NCBI GenBank assembly: GCA_947503555.1
Contig: CANNEE010000017.1
Location: forward strand, 1 to 64,000
DNA: 64,000 nucleotides
Source: an uncultured Shewanella sp.
GTDB lineage: Bacteria; Pseudomonadota; Gammaproteobacteria; Enterobacterales; Shewanellaceae
Direction: 5' to 3'
Shown here: in pieces, positions 54,441 through 64,000 of the stretch
Layout: each line of letters begins with the position of its first letter
Position numbering within the stretch: the stretch's first letter is position 1
The notes under the pieces: generated by a model
What the model was told of the DNA's origin: nothing
Database searches by the model: none
The model's input: only the letters and a program-made list of their open reading frames with translations
Translations under genes and position numbers: made by a program

Positions 54441-56210
54441 GTGATTTCTGTCTTAAATACAAAAACATCGATGTTTATGCAGCGTGCGTTGAACAAGTCT
54501 ACTACAAGTTTAACGCAATCTATGGAGCGCTTAGCTTCGGGCTTGAAGATAAATTCGGCTAAAGATGATGCGGCTGGGCTCCAGATATCGAATCGACTCA
54601 CTTCTCAAATTAATGGCTATTCGGTGGCGATTCGAAATGCTAATGATGGTATTTCTATGGCGCAAACAGCAGAAGGGGCCTTAGGAGGTATTACTAATAA
54701 CCTCTTCCGTTTACGTGATTTATCGATTCAAGCTGGTAATGGAGCATTATCCGATGAAAATAAGAAGGCATTACAAAGCGAAGCGGATCAATTACTAGCA
54801 GAAATTACTCGCGTTAATGACGTCACTCAATTTGGTGGTCAAAAGGTATTTGAGTCAGGCACTTCAGTGGAAAGTGAAGAGGACAAAGCCGTACGAGAAA
54901 TTATTCAAACATTGCAATCTGGCGTGTTAGGAGAGTCGGAAGAGATCATTCAAGATAGGTTTGGCTTAATTGGCGACGGCTCTTCACTGAAGATCGATTT
55001 AGAAAAAGTTGATGGTACAAATGGTGTTTTGGCTTCGGTGTCATATATTGCTGCTAACGGCTCAAACCAAGTCATGACTTTTGATATTGATGACTTTAAG
55101 AATCCTAGTGCTAGCACCATAGATAAGCTCAAAGGGACTGTGCTTCATGAAATGGTGCATGCGGTTATGGCCAATCAGATGGATCTAGGTAGTGCACCAA
55201 CTTGGTTTGCTGAAGGTACCGCTGAGGTGATTCGTGGTGCAGATGATAGGTTAGCAGCCGATTTAGCTAATCCTGCTATTGGAGTTGCCAATTTAAAAAC
55301 AGACCTCAATGCTATCTTTACTAACAATAGCGCACCTACAACAACCGATCGAGAAGTTGCCGCTGTCTACTCTGGTGGCTATGTAGTAATGCGCTATCTT
55401 GAAGATAAGATAGGTGAAGGCGGGATTAAGACCTTAATGTCAGAGCTCTCAAATGGTGAGAGTTTCGATGATGCTTTGAGTACGGCTTCTGGTGGTACTT
55501 ATGCTAATAATGCAGCATTACAGACGGAACTGATGGCGGGGACAGTCTTCGAAGACTTTATTACCAATAATATGGACCTGACCAATGCTGATAACGGCGC
55601 GCTAGGAGGTTTGGATGCGTCGGGCGGTCCATCCCGAACTTCTACTATTACTGGTAGCTCAACTAATACTTATCCTACAGGTTTTAATGTTACTGTTGTT
55701 ACTGGTGATAATGATGACGATGGAGCGACACCTGATTTTGCCCCAAATGTTAACTATGGTGCAGCAGGCTTTAACGAAGTTGCATTAGCTGATTATAAGG
55801 CTGGAATTGCGCCGCAAAGTGGTCAATCTTATAGTTTTCAAGTTGGAGCAGATAGTAATCAAACAATTGATATAACAATGAAAAGCTTCTCGTCGAAAGC
55901 GTTAGGCTTGGATGATCTTGATTTGGTTGAAAACCCGAACTCTGCTATCTTAGCAATTGATGCAGCGATGGAGTTTGTCGATGGAGAGCGGGCTGGCCTT
56001 GGTGCATCAATGAATCGTTTAGGCTATTCCATTAATAACATGGCGAATATAAGTCAAAACCTAATAGATAGTCGTGCTCGTATTCAGGATACCGATTTTG
56101 CGGCTGAAAGTGCGCAGATGGCAAAGTCTCAGATTATGCAGCAAGCAACCAGTGCCATGTTGACTCAGGCAAACCAACTTCCTCAGGTTGTGCTGCAGCT
56201 GCTTGGCTAA
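54441..56210 (+). CDS. Flagellin with internal zinc-metallopeptidase domain (flagellinolysin type)
   Basis: 589 residues. The N-terminal D0/D1 part (1-140: SMERLASGLKINSAKDDAAG) and the C-terminal D1/D0 part (about 460-589, ending QANQLPQVVLQLLG) are those of a normal flagellin. The variable region between them (about 141-455) holds a gluzincin-like site: HEMVH at 236-240 and WFAEG with Glu258 as the probable third zinc ligand. Flagellinolysins known from other bacteria display such enzymes in thousands of copies along the filament. The start is GTG (MISVLNTKTS) without a clear ribosome site; homology fixes it. A sigma-28 promoter lies just upstream. No other flagellar gene is in the window. 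Confidence 0.9.
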   Translation: MISVLNTKTSMFMQRALNKSTTSLTQSMERLASGLKINSAKDDAAGLQISNRLTSQINGYSVAIRNANDGISMAQTAEGALGGITNNLFRLRDLSIQAGNGALSDENKKALQSEADQLLAEITRVNDVTQFGGQKVFESGTSVESEEDKAVREIIQTLQSGVLGESEEIIQDRFGLIGDGSSLKIDLEKVDGTNGVLASVSYIAANGSNQVMTFDIDDFKNPSASTIDKLKGTVLHEMVHAVMANQMDLGSAPTWFAEGTAEVIRGADDRLAADLANPAIGVANLKTDLNAIFTNNSAPTTTDREVAAVYSGGYVVMRYLEDKIGEGGIKTLMSELSNGESFDDALSTASGGTYANNAALQTELMAGTVFEDFITNNMDLTNADNGALGGLDASGGPSRTSTITGSSTNTYPTGFNVTVVTGDNDDDGATPDFAPNVNYGAAGFNEVALADYKAGIAPQSGQSYSFQVGADSNQTIDITMKSFSSKALGLDDLDLVENPNSAILAIDAAMEFVDGERAGLGASMNRLGYSINNMANISQNLIDSRARIQDTDFAAESAQMAKSQIMQQATSAMLTQANQLPQVVLQLLG

Positions 56211-56246
56211 TACTTTGTTTCAACTCTGGTATTAAATAATTAATCC

Positions 56247-57716
56247 TTAAATTTTCGGTCTTTCCGCAACCGCTGCGATGATAGCTTTGCGGTTAACCTT
56301 AAGTCCTGTATTAGCAGTTTCATTTGGCCATGGGTAATAACGGCGTGGCCGTTTAAACCTCGCAATTTTATCAATAATCCAAGAGTCTAACGCTTGTTGC
56401 TCTGGCATGATTTGCTCATCTGCTAGTTTGATGATAGCTGCAGGCAACTGGCCAAACTGCGCATCTGGCTCTCCAAAGACGATAGCATCTTTGATTGCAG
56501 GATGAAGCTTGAGTGCTGCCTCTATCTCTTCAGGTTGAATATTTTCACCACCACAGATGAACATATTATCTGTACGACCTGTTATGGTTATCTGTCCTTC
56601 GGGTGTCCAGTAACCCGTATCTTTGGTATTGAACCAGCCATTTGAATCTAGAGGTAGTGTAAGTGTCATTGTGCTGTGCTTGCTCGGTTGTAAATACCCC
56701 AAAAACAGCGTTGCGCCTTTTACCTGTATCACGCCTTCCTCAGATATCATCACTTCTCTTCCAGGTAAAGCTGAGCCTGAACCTTTTAATTGAGCCTTGC
56801 CTGTGGTGATTTGTGAGCTCATCTCAGTCATGCCATAGCTGGTAAAGGCTTGGAGTGAAAAGTGACTCAAGGCATCGAGATATTTACTTGAAATACTGCC
56901 GCCACCTAGCAGTAAAAACTTGGTGCGATTTAAGCTTTCTGGTTGTGCTAGCAAAGGAATAAGCTGCGCCTCTACCAGTGAAAGGTGAGTGATTTTTTGT
57001 GTTGTTAGCTGAGCGGCTAATTCGAGGTTTGAATCTGGAAAAACCACACATGCGCCAGCTAACGCACAGCGATTCAAAATGGCTAATCCGCCTATATGAA
57101 ACAGGGGCAGTGAAAGCAGCCAGCTATCTTGGTGAGTTAAAGGTATTTTGGTTGCAGACCCCTCTGCACTGGCAATATGGTTAGCTAATGAGTGAACCGC
57201 AGCTTTAGGAAAGCCACTACTGCCTGAGGTTAAGACTAGGTTAGCTGGTGCCTTGATATCAATTTTTGTTAAGTCGCTAAATGTGTGCTTGGACTTAACG
57301 CTACTATCTTGTATTTGTTCAAGTTGCCAATCCAGTGTTAACGCTTTACTGCCAATTAGAGCTAACTCCTCAGGGCTCCAAAATGCTTCAATATCGTAAT
57401 CATGAATTAATTTTTGTTGCTGCTGAAGTGTGAATTTAGGTGAGATGGGGCAAAACAATATCTGAGCTTGAATACAGGCCCAGTAGAGCAGTGCCATCTC
57501 AAGCTTGTTAGCACTAATACAAGCGATTCGAGCATTAGCCGTGAGTCCTGAACTTTTCAATTGGACGACTAAGCTATCGATAATATGCTGAGCCTGAGAA
57601 TAGCTTAAGTCGACTCTCTTTCCCTTAACTATGGCGTTGAAAGCCAAAGCTTGAGGTCGCTCAATCGCCTGCTTGATAAAGGGGGAGAGAGAAAGCTTTT
57701 GGTCTGTCTTGCACAT
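56247..57716 (-). CDS. menE: o-Succinylbenzoate-CoA ligase MenE
   Basis: 489 residues, acyl-CoA synthetase superfamily. The ATP-binding motif LTSGSSGFPKAAVHS, the adenylate motif SYGMTEMSSQ and the hinge TGRTDNMFICGGENI are intact. It activates o-succinylbenzoate with CoA in menaquinone synthesis. It is the last gene of menDHCE and overlaps menC by one base. Confidence 0.93.
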   Translation of the reverse strand: MCKTDQKLSLSPFIKQAIERPQALAFNAIVKGKRVDLSYSQAQHIIDSLVVQLKSSGLTANARIACISANKLEMALLYWACIQAQILFCPISPKFTLQQQQKLIHDYDIEAFWSPEELALIGSKALTLDWQLEQIQDSSVKSKHTFSDLTKIDIKAPANLVLTSGSSGFPKAAVHSLANHIASAEGSATKIPLTHQDSWLLSLPLFHIGGLAILNRCALAGACVVFPDSNLELAAQLTTQKITHLSLVEAQLIPLLAQPESLNRTKFLLLGGGSISSKYLDALSHFSLQAFTSYGMTEMSSQITTGKAQLKGSGSALPGREVMISEEGVIQVKGATLFLGYLQPSKHSTMTLTLPLDSNGWFNTKDTGYWTPEGQITITGRTDNMFICGGENIQPEEIEAALKLHPAIKDAIVFGEPDAQFGQLPAAIIKLADEQIMPEQQALDSWIIDKIARFKRPRRYYPWPNETANTGLKVNRKAIIAAVAERPKI

Positions 57717-58768
57717 TAGGCTGTTAACTCAAAAAGTTGAGTTAGGTCATTGAGAGCTAATAACTTCGGTTTACCTGTTGACTGGATAAGATCGGCACTA
57801 AATGCACTCAAGGTATCTATGCTGGGTGCTTCATCCGGAGTCAGTATTTCTGCAAAGTTTTTAATCGCTTCAATACCAAGGCTTGCCTCTAGGCTCGAGC
57901 TAAGGATAGCTCGCACCCCATCTAGCTTGGCTTGTTCTATTAGGCTGTATAGCTTATCTAAACTGCCTAACACCATAGGCTTTATCACTATGGCTGCTAA
58001 TCCCGGTGTTGCAGTAAAGAGATAGTCAGCTCGGTTGAGGGTTTCATCTAGTGCGTATTGAATCCCTGTCGCTTGGTAAAAGCTTTGATTATCTTCTGGC
58101 CGACTACAGGGCTCCTCAATATAGTCAATCGCCTCTTTAGGTAGGCTAGATCCAAGCGTGATAGCCGTGTCCAAATCTAACCCTTGATTGGCATCTAGCC
58201 TGATTTTAAGGCTTGGCTTATGGGCAAGCAGGTTATGAATTAATTCTATCTCTTGCTGCAACGAAGTTTGAGCGACTTTCACTTTCACAAAGTGTGTCGA
58301 GTCATCGATAAGACTGCCAAGTCGTTGCTCAAACTCAGCCTGAGTCTCGCCTTCAACTTGGTAGATTAAAGGAATGGTTTTCGTCACTCTTCTAGCGGGA
58401 GTAAGCTGGTTCTGTGTTTGGTAGTAGAGTGTACTTAAGCCATAAGCAAGACTTGGCAGCTTAGTAGAATTTGCTTCATCCAATAGCCCTTTAACAGACT
58501 TCCCAATGAGTTGTTTGGCAATATTGGTGATACTGAGTTTAACTTCCTCTAATGAATCATGACTAAAGCTAGTTATCGCTTCGCCGTCGACATCAAAGCC
58601 ACTAAGTGGTGATATTTCTACTTGGTAGCTCTGAGTATTACCGTCTGTACTCTGCACATTAATCGATAGCACTAGCCCTTCACGCTTGTCGATTCTTTGT
58701 ATGCCAACAGGTAATGGCCGCAGCAGTGGAATATGGTACTGGTGTAAGCGAATACTCTGAATAATCAT
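57716..58768 (-). CDS. menC: o-Succinylbenzoate synthase MenC
   Basis: 350 residues, enolase superfamily. Metal and catalytic blocks are visible: KVKVAQ (catalytic lysine), RLDANQGLD, DYIEEP and ALDETLNR, then VIKPMVLGS. It dehydrates SHCHC to o-succinylbenzoate. The start overlaps the menH stop by 4 bases. The N-terminal half is less conserved than the barrel, as usual. Confidence 0.92.
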   Translation of the reverse strand: MIIQSIRLHQYHIPLLRPLPVGIQRIDKREGLVLSINVQSTDGNTQSYQVEISPLSGFDVDGEAITSFSHDSLEEVKLSITNIAKQLIGKSVKGLLDEANSTKLPSLAYGLSTLYYQTQNQLTPARRVTKTIPLIYQVEGETQAEFEQRLGSLIDDSTHFVKVKVAQTSLQQEIELIHNLLAHKPSLKIRLDANQGLDLDTAITLGSSLPKEAIDYIEEPCSRPEDNQSFYQATGIQYALDETLNRADYLFTATPGLAAIVIKPMVLGSLDKLYSLIEQAKLDGVRAILSSSLEASLGIEAIKNFAEILTPDEAPSIDTLSAFSADLIQSTGKPKLLALNDLTQLFELTA

Positions 58769-59559
58769 TTGTGCTGCCCCAAGGTGTTGCGAATAAAAGA
58801 ATGAATAAAGGCTTGTGGTTGAGCTAGGTGAACATTATGGCCAGCATGATCAAAACGATGAAGCTGCAACTGACTAAGCTTTTGCCATTTCTCTCCTAGG
58901 CTCAGAAACTTCTTATCTTCATTGCCTAAATAATAGTGGCAAGGTATTGAGAGGGAACTTGGAAGTTGCCAGAGGCTTGTTTGCAATGCCAACGAGGTAG
59001 CGCGATAGCAGTTATAAAGGGACATGGGCTTATTACGGCTACGGTTTTGAATGAGTCTTAGGCGTTCAAAATCGGAAAGTTCAGCAAAGACACTCTGTTG
59101 ATACCAGTGGCGCAGAAAGTCTTCTAACGCCAGAGTGATCAGCTTGTCGGCCCAAACATCATCATTGTGCTGTCTTTGTTTTATCTGCTCTGGATCAGTT
59201 AAGCCTGGGTGGCAAGACTCAAGCGAGAGACTAAGTAGTCTAGGACTGTTGTCTTGCTGCAGTTTATCGGCAATATGTAGGGCAATGCGGCCGCCGAGTG
59301 AATAACCATGAAGATGAAATTGCTCTACTCCTTCATCGTCTAGGCTGGCGAGGATCAAATCAACACAGGCGTCAAAGCCTGGTGTGGGAATCGTCTGCTG
59401 TGTGCTATCTCCGTGCCCAGGTAGATCTAGGCAGATACAGTAAAAATGCTCACTGAGCTGGGGAGCAATACCACGCCAATCATCTTTGTTACCTAAGAAG
59501 CCGTGTAACAAAACCAAGGCTGGCAGTGTCGGGTCGCCATAACGTCTCAGTGTTAGCAT
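58765..59559 (-). CDS. menH: SHCHC synthase MenH (alpha/beta hydrolase)
   Basis: 264 residues. The hydrolase fold opens with LLHGFLGNKDDW, the nucleophile elbow is LHGYSLGGRIAL and the C-terminal histidine lies in DHAGHNVHLAQP. It removes pyruvate from SEPHCHC in menaquinone synthesis. It overlaps menD by one base and menC by four. Confidence 0.92.
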   Translation of the reverse strand: MLTLRRYGDPTLPALVLLHGFLGNKDDWRGIAPQLSEHFYCICLDLPGHGDSTQQTIPTPGFDACVDLILASLDDEGVEQFHLHGYSLGGRIALHIADKLQQDNSPRLLSLSLESCHPGLTDPEQIKQRQHNDDVWADKLITLALEDFLRHWYQQSVFAELSDFERLRLIQNRSRNKPMSLYNCYRATSLALQTSLWQLPSSLSIPCHYYLGNEDKKFLSLGEKWQKLSQLQLHRFDHAGHNVHLAQPQAFIHSFIRNTLGQHK

Positions 59560-61310
59560 TATTGCTCCTGAATTAACTTAGCCAGTTGAGCTATCTGTTT
59601 ACTGGCTTGATTGTGTGGCACTTTGACCTCAATGACACTGGTTCCAGCCTGTTTCAGTCCAGAGTTAACAGCATGGTTGAAGCGCTTTAGCGCTTGCTCA
59701 TCACCGTAGTTGATACTTTGGTACTTGAGATTAAACATAGCTGCGCCTTGAGCAAATCCAAAACCGTGACTAAGTCGATAATAGTCTTTTCTAAGGGGCT
59801 CTGTGGGCACTGGCAGCAGGTTAAAGATATTACCGCCATCATTGTTAAGTACCACGATAACAAAAGGGGTATCAATATTGGCGGCGATTGCCAAGGAGTT
59901 GAGATCGTGAAGTGCAGAGATATCACCTAATACAATACAGGTCGCATCGCCTTTATGTTTCGCAAGTCCAGATGCAGTGGCGATAAGGCCATCAATACCC
60001 GATGCTCCCCTGTTAGTGTAAATATTACTGGCGACACCGCGAGGGCTAAACATATCAAATAGACGAACGGGCAGACTATTACCGATAAATAACTGAGATA
60101 TAGGTTGTTTCGCTAAGGCGCGTATCACCTGGGCTTCACCAAATTTGTCGTTATCTATCTTGTCGGTGAAGAGTTGCTCCATTTGCTCATTATAGTCAGT
60201 TAATGCTTTGGCCCAGTGGGCATGACTTGACTTTCCCCAAGCTTGGCTAGCAAATGCTTTTAAATTGGAGTGCCACAGTGTTTTTGGCTTGTGGCTGGGG
60301 TCTAATCTTTCATTATGGGGAAGCACTTGCCAGTATTTGCGCCACTGCTGCTCAGCGATATAGGCAATGAGTCTTTTTGAGAGTAAACGACCTCCAAAGA
60401 CAAGAATATGTTCTGCCTGCTCCAATAGTGCCTTAGTCTGCTTCTGGTGTAGTAACTGATCTATGTGATTAATCGCCAGTGGATGGTGGCGCAATTGAGA
60501 TTGAGCGTCTGCCAATATTGGCCAGCCGAGGGTTTGCGCAAGCTCAATAAGCTCGAGATTCGAATCGTGGCAACTCAGTGTTCCTGCAACGATAACCCCT
60601 TTTCCTTGACTAAATGCCTGTATTTCATCGACAGAAGGAAGCGCCTCTCGCGTCGATGTGTGATGTTTGATGTAAGCATCACTGGCGTCGAGCCACCAAG
60701 AGATAGGCGCGAGGTAATCATTGAATAGCTTAAATAGACTGTCTTGGGTCAGGGTGTCGCAATAAAGCGGCTCACGGTACATACAGTTAATATGTAACGG
60801 GCTTGAGATGCTAGATACTTGCTGATCAAGCTCGCTTAACAGCGCCTGAGGCGGATAGTCGAGTGAAGGTGTCGGCAGGTTCATTTGCTCGGCATAACCA
60901 GCGAAGATGCCAGGCTGGGAAATTGCTTGGTTGGCACCACAGCCAATCAGTTCTTGAGGTCTATCACCTGATAAAATAATGAGTGGCACATGAGTTAGCC
61001 AAGCCTCTACGATAGCGGGATAAAGATTGGCGACAGCCGTGCCTGAGGTAGTAATAATGGCAACAGGAGATTGACTCGCCTTAGCTAATCCCAGCGCTAA
61101 AAAGCCTAAACCCCTTTCATCAAAGTGCAGATGTTGTTTCAGTTTATTTTGATGGGCTGCGGCGAGGGTCAGCGGTGTAGAGCGAGAGCCAGGTGCCATG
61201 CAAACATGCTCTACGCCGAGTCGAGTGAGCTCTTCTAATATTAAGCTTCCCCAGAGTAAGTTGAGTTCGGCGGTTTGATGGCTGCTTGGAGTCGTCATTG
61301 TTATTGTCAT
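59559..61310 (-). CDS. menD: SEPHCHC synthase MenD (thiamine-diphosphate enzyme)
   Basis: 583 residues. The ThDP motif [10 protein letters not shown] ... NNDGGNIF is complete, and the N-terminal catalytic region [17 protein letters not shown] is typical of MenD. It condenses 2-oxoglutarate with isochorismate, the first committed step to menaquinone. It heads the overlapping menD-menH-menC-menE operon; menF, menB and menA are not in the window. Confidence 0.95.
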   Translation of the reverse strand: MTITMTTPSSHQTAELNLLWGSLILEELTRLGVEHVCMAPGSRSTPLTLAAAHQNKLKQHLHFDERGLGFLALGLAKASQSPVAIITTSGTAVANLYPAIVEAWLTHVPLIILSGDRPQELIGCGANQAISQPGIFAGYAEQMNLPTPSLDYPPQALLSELDQQVSSISSPLHINCMYREPLYCDTLTQDSLFKLFNDYLAPISWWLDASDAYIKHHTSTREALPSVDEIQAFSQGKGVIVAGTLSCHDSNLELIELAQTLGWPILADAQSQLRHHPLAINHIDQLLHQKQTKALLEQAEHILVFGGRLLSKRLIAYIAEQQWRKYWQVLPHNERLDPSHKPKTLWHSNLKAFASQAWGKSSHAHWAKALTDYNEQMEQLFTDKIDNDKFGEAQVIRALAKQPISQLFIGNSLPVRLFDMFSPRGVASNIYTNRGASGIDGLIATASGLAKHKGDATCIVLGDISALHDLNSLAIAANIDTPFVIVVLNNDGGNIFNLLPVPTEPLRKDYYRLSHGFGFAQGAAMFNLKYQSINYGDEQALKRFNHAVNSGLKQAGTSVIEVKVPHNQASKQIAQLAKLIQEQ

Positions 61311-61468
61311 TATTTCAAAGGCATGTCAGCGAATATTAGCATGTCTTATTGTTTGTGTGAGCCCATTGATTCACAGTTTCATCGTCGAGTTTGCTTGCTA
61401 TTGAATCGAGTCGCTTATAGCTTATAGATAACAGCTTCTAGATGCTTGAAATGATTAAAAGGATACCT

Positions 61469-62755
61469 ATGAAATTAGAGATGATTTGTACTGGCGAAGA
61501 AGTTTTAGCTGGGCAGATAGTCGATACCAATGCCGCATGGTTTGCTAATGAGATGATGGAGCATGGCATTGAGGTTCAACGCAGGGTGACTGTAGGTGAT
61601 CGCATGCAGGATCTTATTGCGGTTTTTCAAGAGCGTAGCATGCATGCCGATGTGATTTTGGTTAATGGTGGCTTAGGGCCAACCAGTGATGATATGTCAG
61701 CCGAAGCTATGGCTAAAGCCAAGGGGGAAACCTTGGTGGAAAATGCTCTGTGGCGACAAACAATGGAAGCTTGGTTTGCTAAACATAACCGCCATATGGC
61801 AGAGAGTAATTTAAAGCAAGCTTGGTTGCCCGAGTCAGCCGTTATGATTGACAACCCAGTGGGTACGGCCTGTGGCTTCAGAGTTAAGCTTAACCGCGCT
61901 TGGCTCTATTTCACTCCTGGTGTGCCTTTTGAGTTTAAGCAGATGGTCCAGGAGCAGTTTTTGCCCTTTGTTCAGCAGGAGTTTGCGCTAAATGACAAAG
62001 TTGCCCTGACAAAGTTGTTAACCCTTGGTCATGGTGAGTCCATATTAGCCGACAAGCTTGAGGCTATTGAGCTTCCTGAGGGAATCACCTTAGGTTATCG
62101 CTCATCCATGCCCCATATTGAGATTAAAATATTCGCTCGAGGCGAAAAAGCCATTGGCTTGTTGCCTAGAGTGAGAAAGCATGTGCGTGAGTTGCTGGGC
62201 AATGCCGCGGTGGCTGAGAATCGTATGAGTCTCGCCGAAGAGATACATCATAGGCTTAACGGCTCTGGTATGAGTTTGAGTGTAGCCGAATCTTGCACTG
62301 GCGGCATGATAGCCAGTCAGCTGGTGGCTTTTCCCGGTAGTTCATCTTATTTACATCAAGGACTAGTGACCTATAGCAATGAGTCCAAGGTGAAGGTGTT
62401 AGGTGTCGCGCCTCAGGTGCTAGATGATCATGGCGCCGTGTCTTTACCAACCGTTGAAGCTATGGCTAATGGCGCAAGGGAGTTGCTTGATAGTGATTTT
62501 GCCTTGGCTACCAGCGGCATTGCTGGTCCCGATGGTGGCACGCCAGAAAAGCCAGTGGGTACAGTGGCCATTGCGCTTGCAACGCGAGGCAAAGTCTATA
62601 GCCAGATAGTGCAAATGCCGAGGCGCTCAAGAGACTTAGTGCGCAAACTTGCCAGTGCTATTGCATTTGACATGCTAAGACGTGAGTTATTAGGTGAAGA
62701 GGTGGTTGTCGATTACGCTTCAATCTCGAGAGCTAAAGTCGCGCTCGCGTCTTAA
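61469..62755 (+). CDS. cinA: CinA-family protein (MoaB-like domain plus PncC amidase domain)
   Basis: 428 residues with two domains. The N-terminal half ([27 protein letters not shown]) is the CinA/MoaB-like domain that acts on ADP-ribose in relatives. The C-terminal half ([34 protein letters not shown]) is the NMN-deamidase PncC domain used in NAD recycling. The ATG at 61469 is chosen over 61442 because AGGA lies 7 bases upstream. The stop overlaps a possible upstream start of the next gene by one base. Confidence 0.93.
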   Translation: MKLEMICTGEEVLAGQIVDTNAAWFANEMMEHGIEVQRRVTVGDRMQDLIAVFQERSMHADVILVNGGLGPTSDDMSAEAMAKAKGETLVENALWRQTMEAWFAKHNRHMAESNLKQAWLPESAVMIDNPVGTACGFRVKLNRAWLYFTPGVPFEFKQMVQEQFLPFVQQEFALNDKVALTKLLTLGHGESILADKLEAIELPEGITLGYRSSMPHIEIKIFARGEKAIGLLPRVRKHVRELLGNAAVAENRMSLAEEIHHRLNGSGMSLSVAESCTGGMIASQLVAFPGSSSYLHQGLVTYSNESKVKVLGVAPQVLDDHGAVSLPTVEAMANGARELLDSDFALATSGIAGPDGGTPEKPVGTVAIALATRGKVYSQIVQMPRRSRDLVRKLASAIAFDMLRRELLGEEVVVDYASISRAKVALAS

Positions 62756-62775
62756 TGCTAATAAGGAGTCGCTTT

Positions 62776-63354
62776 GTGATATCAGTTTTTGCGAGAGCTA
62801 AGGCACAATTGAAACGCTTGCTGGCAGTGGTTTGCGCCTTCATCGTAAGTATTACGCTGACCGCCTGTATCAGCCAGTATAGCGTGAGCGAATCTGAGCT
62901 GGAGCAGTACTTAGATAATGAGGTGAAATTTGAGCTTAACGAAGGCTCTGGGTTATTTGGTATTCAGATGAAGCTCAATGATATTCAGGTGCGCTTGGGG
63001 AATAAGCCCAATACCATGGCCGTTAATGCCGTAACTAAAGTCAGCCTGCAAAATCCGCTGTTGCCTGTCAGTACTAGCTTGAGTACCGAGTTTGAGGCTC
63101 AGCCTTGGTACGATGCTAGTGATCACAGTGTCTATTTGCGTAATCTGCAACTGGTAAAGGTTAAGTCTTCGCCAAGAGAGTTAGGGCAGGCGGTAGAAAA
63201 CTTGGTTCCACAATTGATGACCTTTTTGCGCTATCAGTTAGAGCAGCAACCTGTGTATGTATTAGATACCAGTGATGAGAATCAAGCCAAAATTGCCGAG
63301 CTGGTTTCTGAAATCAAAGTGCTACCAGGTGAAATGGTGTTTAAGTTTAAGTAA
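62776..63354 (+). CDS. DUF1439 lipoprotein (YceB-like)
   Basis: 192 residues from the GTG at 62776, chosen because AAGGAG sits 7 bases before it; an in-frame ATG at 62755 overlapping the cinA stop is the alternative. A lipoprotein signal ends in LTAC (Cys31). The rest has the DUF1439/YceB pattern of a small tubular lipid-binding-like fold (SESELEQYLDNEVKFEL ... MKLNDIQVRLG). Function unknown; probably an outer-membrane lipoprotein. Confidence 0.82.
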   Translation: MISVFARAKAQLKRLLAVVCAFIVSITLTACISQYSVSESELEQYLDNEVKFELNEGSGLFGIQMKLNDIQVRLGNKPNTMAVNAVTKVSLQNPLLPVSTSLSTEFEAQPWYDASDHSVYLRNLQLVKVKSSPRELGQAVENLVPQLMTFLRYQLEQQPVYVLDTSDENQAKIAELVSEIKVLPGEMVFKFK

Positions 63355-63372
63355 CTTGAGGGATTAAAAAAG

Positions 63373-63412
63373 ATGCCCGCTAATAATGACGATTGTTAGC
63401 GGGCATTTTATT
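63373..63412. terminator. Terminator between DUF1439 and ppc
   Basis: An 11-bp stem ATGCCCGCTAA / TTAGCGGGCAT (63373-63383 with 63396-63406) with T on the right and A on the left; it can serve both converging genes. Confidence 0.9.
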
Positions 63413-63416
63413 GATC

Positions 63417-64000
63417 TTAACCTGTATTACGCATTCCAGCAGCGACACCGGCTATGGTTAGCATCAGAGCCAATTCCACGTTCTCCGATGCGGCTTCTTC
63501 CTTACGAGTACGAGCAAGTAATTCGGTTTGGAGGAAGTTGAGCGGATCTATGTAGGGATTACGAAGCGACATAGATTCTCGAGTCCAATCGTTGTGGGAC
63601 ATCAAACACTCAGATTGAGTCAGGGCTAAAATCACCTCCTTGCCCTGTTTGAGTCGGCGTCTAAGCTCTACACCTAAATGATGCAGTTCTGGTTCAACTA
63701 GGCAATCTTCATAGTATTTAGCGAGATGAGGCTCAGATTTGGCAAAGACCATCTCTAGCATAGAGATACGTGTCTTGAAGAAAGGCCAGTTCTTTTCCAT
63801 CTCTTGTAATAGCGGAAGTTCACCGCGCTCAGATGCAGCGCTAAGTGCTTCACCAGACCCTAACCAAGCAGGTAGCATCAAACGGTTTTGTGACCAAGCA
63901 AAGATCCATGGAATTGCCCTTAGGCTTTCAATTCCTCCATCGACACGGCGTTTGGCTGGGCGGCTACCTAGTGGCAGTTTGCCTAACTCAACTTCAGGTG
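63417..64000 (-). CDS. ppc: Phosphoenolpyruvate carboxylase, C-terminal part (runs off the window)
   Basis: The frame is open to the window edge. The right-hand residues read [20 protein letters not shown], then [20 protein letters not shown], the highly conserved glycine-rich loop and following core of PEP carboxylase. It ends in the invariant C-terminal RNTG. The internal ATG at 63881 is not the start. The enzyme makes oxaloacetate from PEP and bicarbonate. About 194 of some 880 residues are in view. Confidence 0.95.
   Translation of the reverse strand, partial: PEVELGKLPLGSRPAKRRVDGGIESLRAIPWIFAWSQNRLMLPAWLGSGEALSAASERGELPLLQEMEKNWPFFKTRISMLEMVFAKSEPHLAKYYEDCLVEPELHHLGVELRRRLKQGKEVILALTQSECLMSHNDWTRESMSLRNPYIDPLNFLQTELLARTRKEEAASENVELALMLTIAGVAAGMRNTG

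Noticed and set aside
54356-54562. Open frame of 68 codons overlapping the flagellin start
   Set aside because: It covers the sigma-28 promoter and the conserved flagellin N-terminus in another frame; no family resemblance.
54441-56210. The metallopeptidase flagellin as a frameshift or assembly fusion of two genes
   Set aside because: A single uninterrupted frame runs from flagellin N-terminus through the zinc site to flagellin C-terminus, and this layout matches the known flagellinolysin family.
63417-63881. A complete 154-residue protein at the right end
   Set aside because: The frame stays open to the window edge and the upstream residues are the conserved PEP carboxylase core, so this is a truncated view of ppc.

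Overview
The window looks like the chromosome of a marine Shewanella or a very close relative. The strongest evidence is a tetraheme menaquinol dehydrogenase that is CymA in length and sequence (46505-47071), a hallmark of Shewanella anaerobic respiration. The gammaproteobacterial order of the housekeeping blocks (gpmI-envC-S41-yibQ, yibN-secB-gpsA, rsmD/ftsYEX-rpoH, menDHCE, cinA, ppc) agrees. The base composition is moderate in GC. No insertion sequence, integrase, prophage module or CRISPR array is visible.

Layout. 1-1030: the 3' end of a tRNA-Asp with its terminator, then a cysteine-cluster protein and the nitric-oxide sensor NsrR. 1005-8401: an envelope and central-metabolism block (YibQ, S41 protease, EnvC, phosphoglycerate mutase, then rhodanese YibN, SecB, GpsA). 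8540-21587: a less ordinary stretch with a YhiN-type flavoprotein, a translationally coupled methyltransferase-like/formyltransferase-like pair, a phage-tail-collar (MdpB-type) protein, and a divergent giant secreted LamG/Calx-beta protein of about 2850 residues. The giant gene carries six 336-bp tandem repeats, a choice-of-anchor U-like domain and a C-terminal membrane anchor. 21655-27405: an AbgT transporter, a DUF2339 polytopic membrane protein and an unrecognised membrane-anchored protein. 27575-32962: a MexAB/AcrAB-type RND pump divergent from a TetR repressor, with three TACC-N4-GGTA operators around the pump promoter. 33125-38182: PlsB, an aromatic amino acid permease, a globin and a two-domain VOC protein. 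38299-45745: a copper/silver efflux locus (CusA with the complete Met573/623/672 triad, CusB with three heavy-metal-binding motifs, a small three-motif protein, CopL-like cysteine/histidine-rich proteins) interleaved with two DUF2057 paralogues.

46505-48707: cymA with an upstream Crp/FNR-like site, facing an Aer-like PAS chemoreceptor. 48992-54253: DUF1145, rsmD, ftsYEX and rpoH. 54441-56210: an orphan flagellin whose hypervariable region is replaced by a zinc-metallopeptidase domain (HEMVH...WFAEG), i.e. a flagellinolysin-type proteolytic flagellin, preceded by a sigma-28 promoter with exact spacing. 56247-61310: the menaquinone operon menDHCE, which supplies the quinone that CymA oxidises. 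61469-64000: cinA, a DUF1439 lipoprotein and the C-terminal part of ppc running off the end.

The most interesting items are the proteolytic flagellin with its promoter, the giant repeat protein facing a tail-collar gene and next to an unusual methyl/formyltransferase pair, and the copper locus with its duplicated DUF2057 units, each carrying a conserved palindrome in front of its ribosome binding site.
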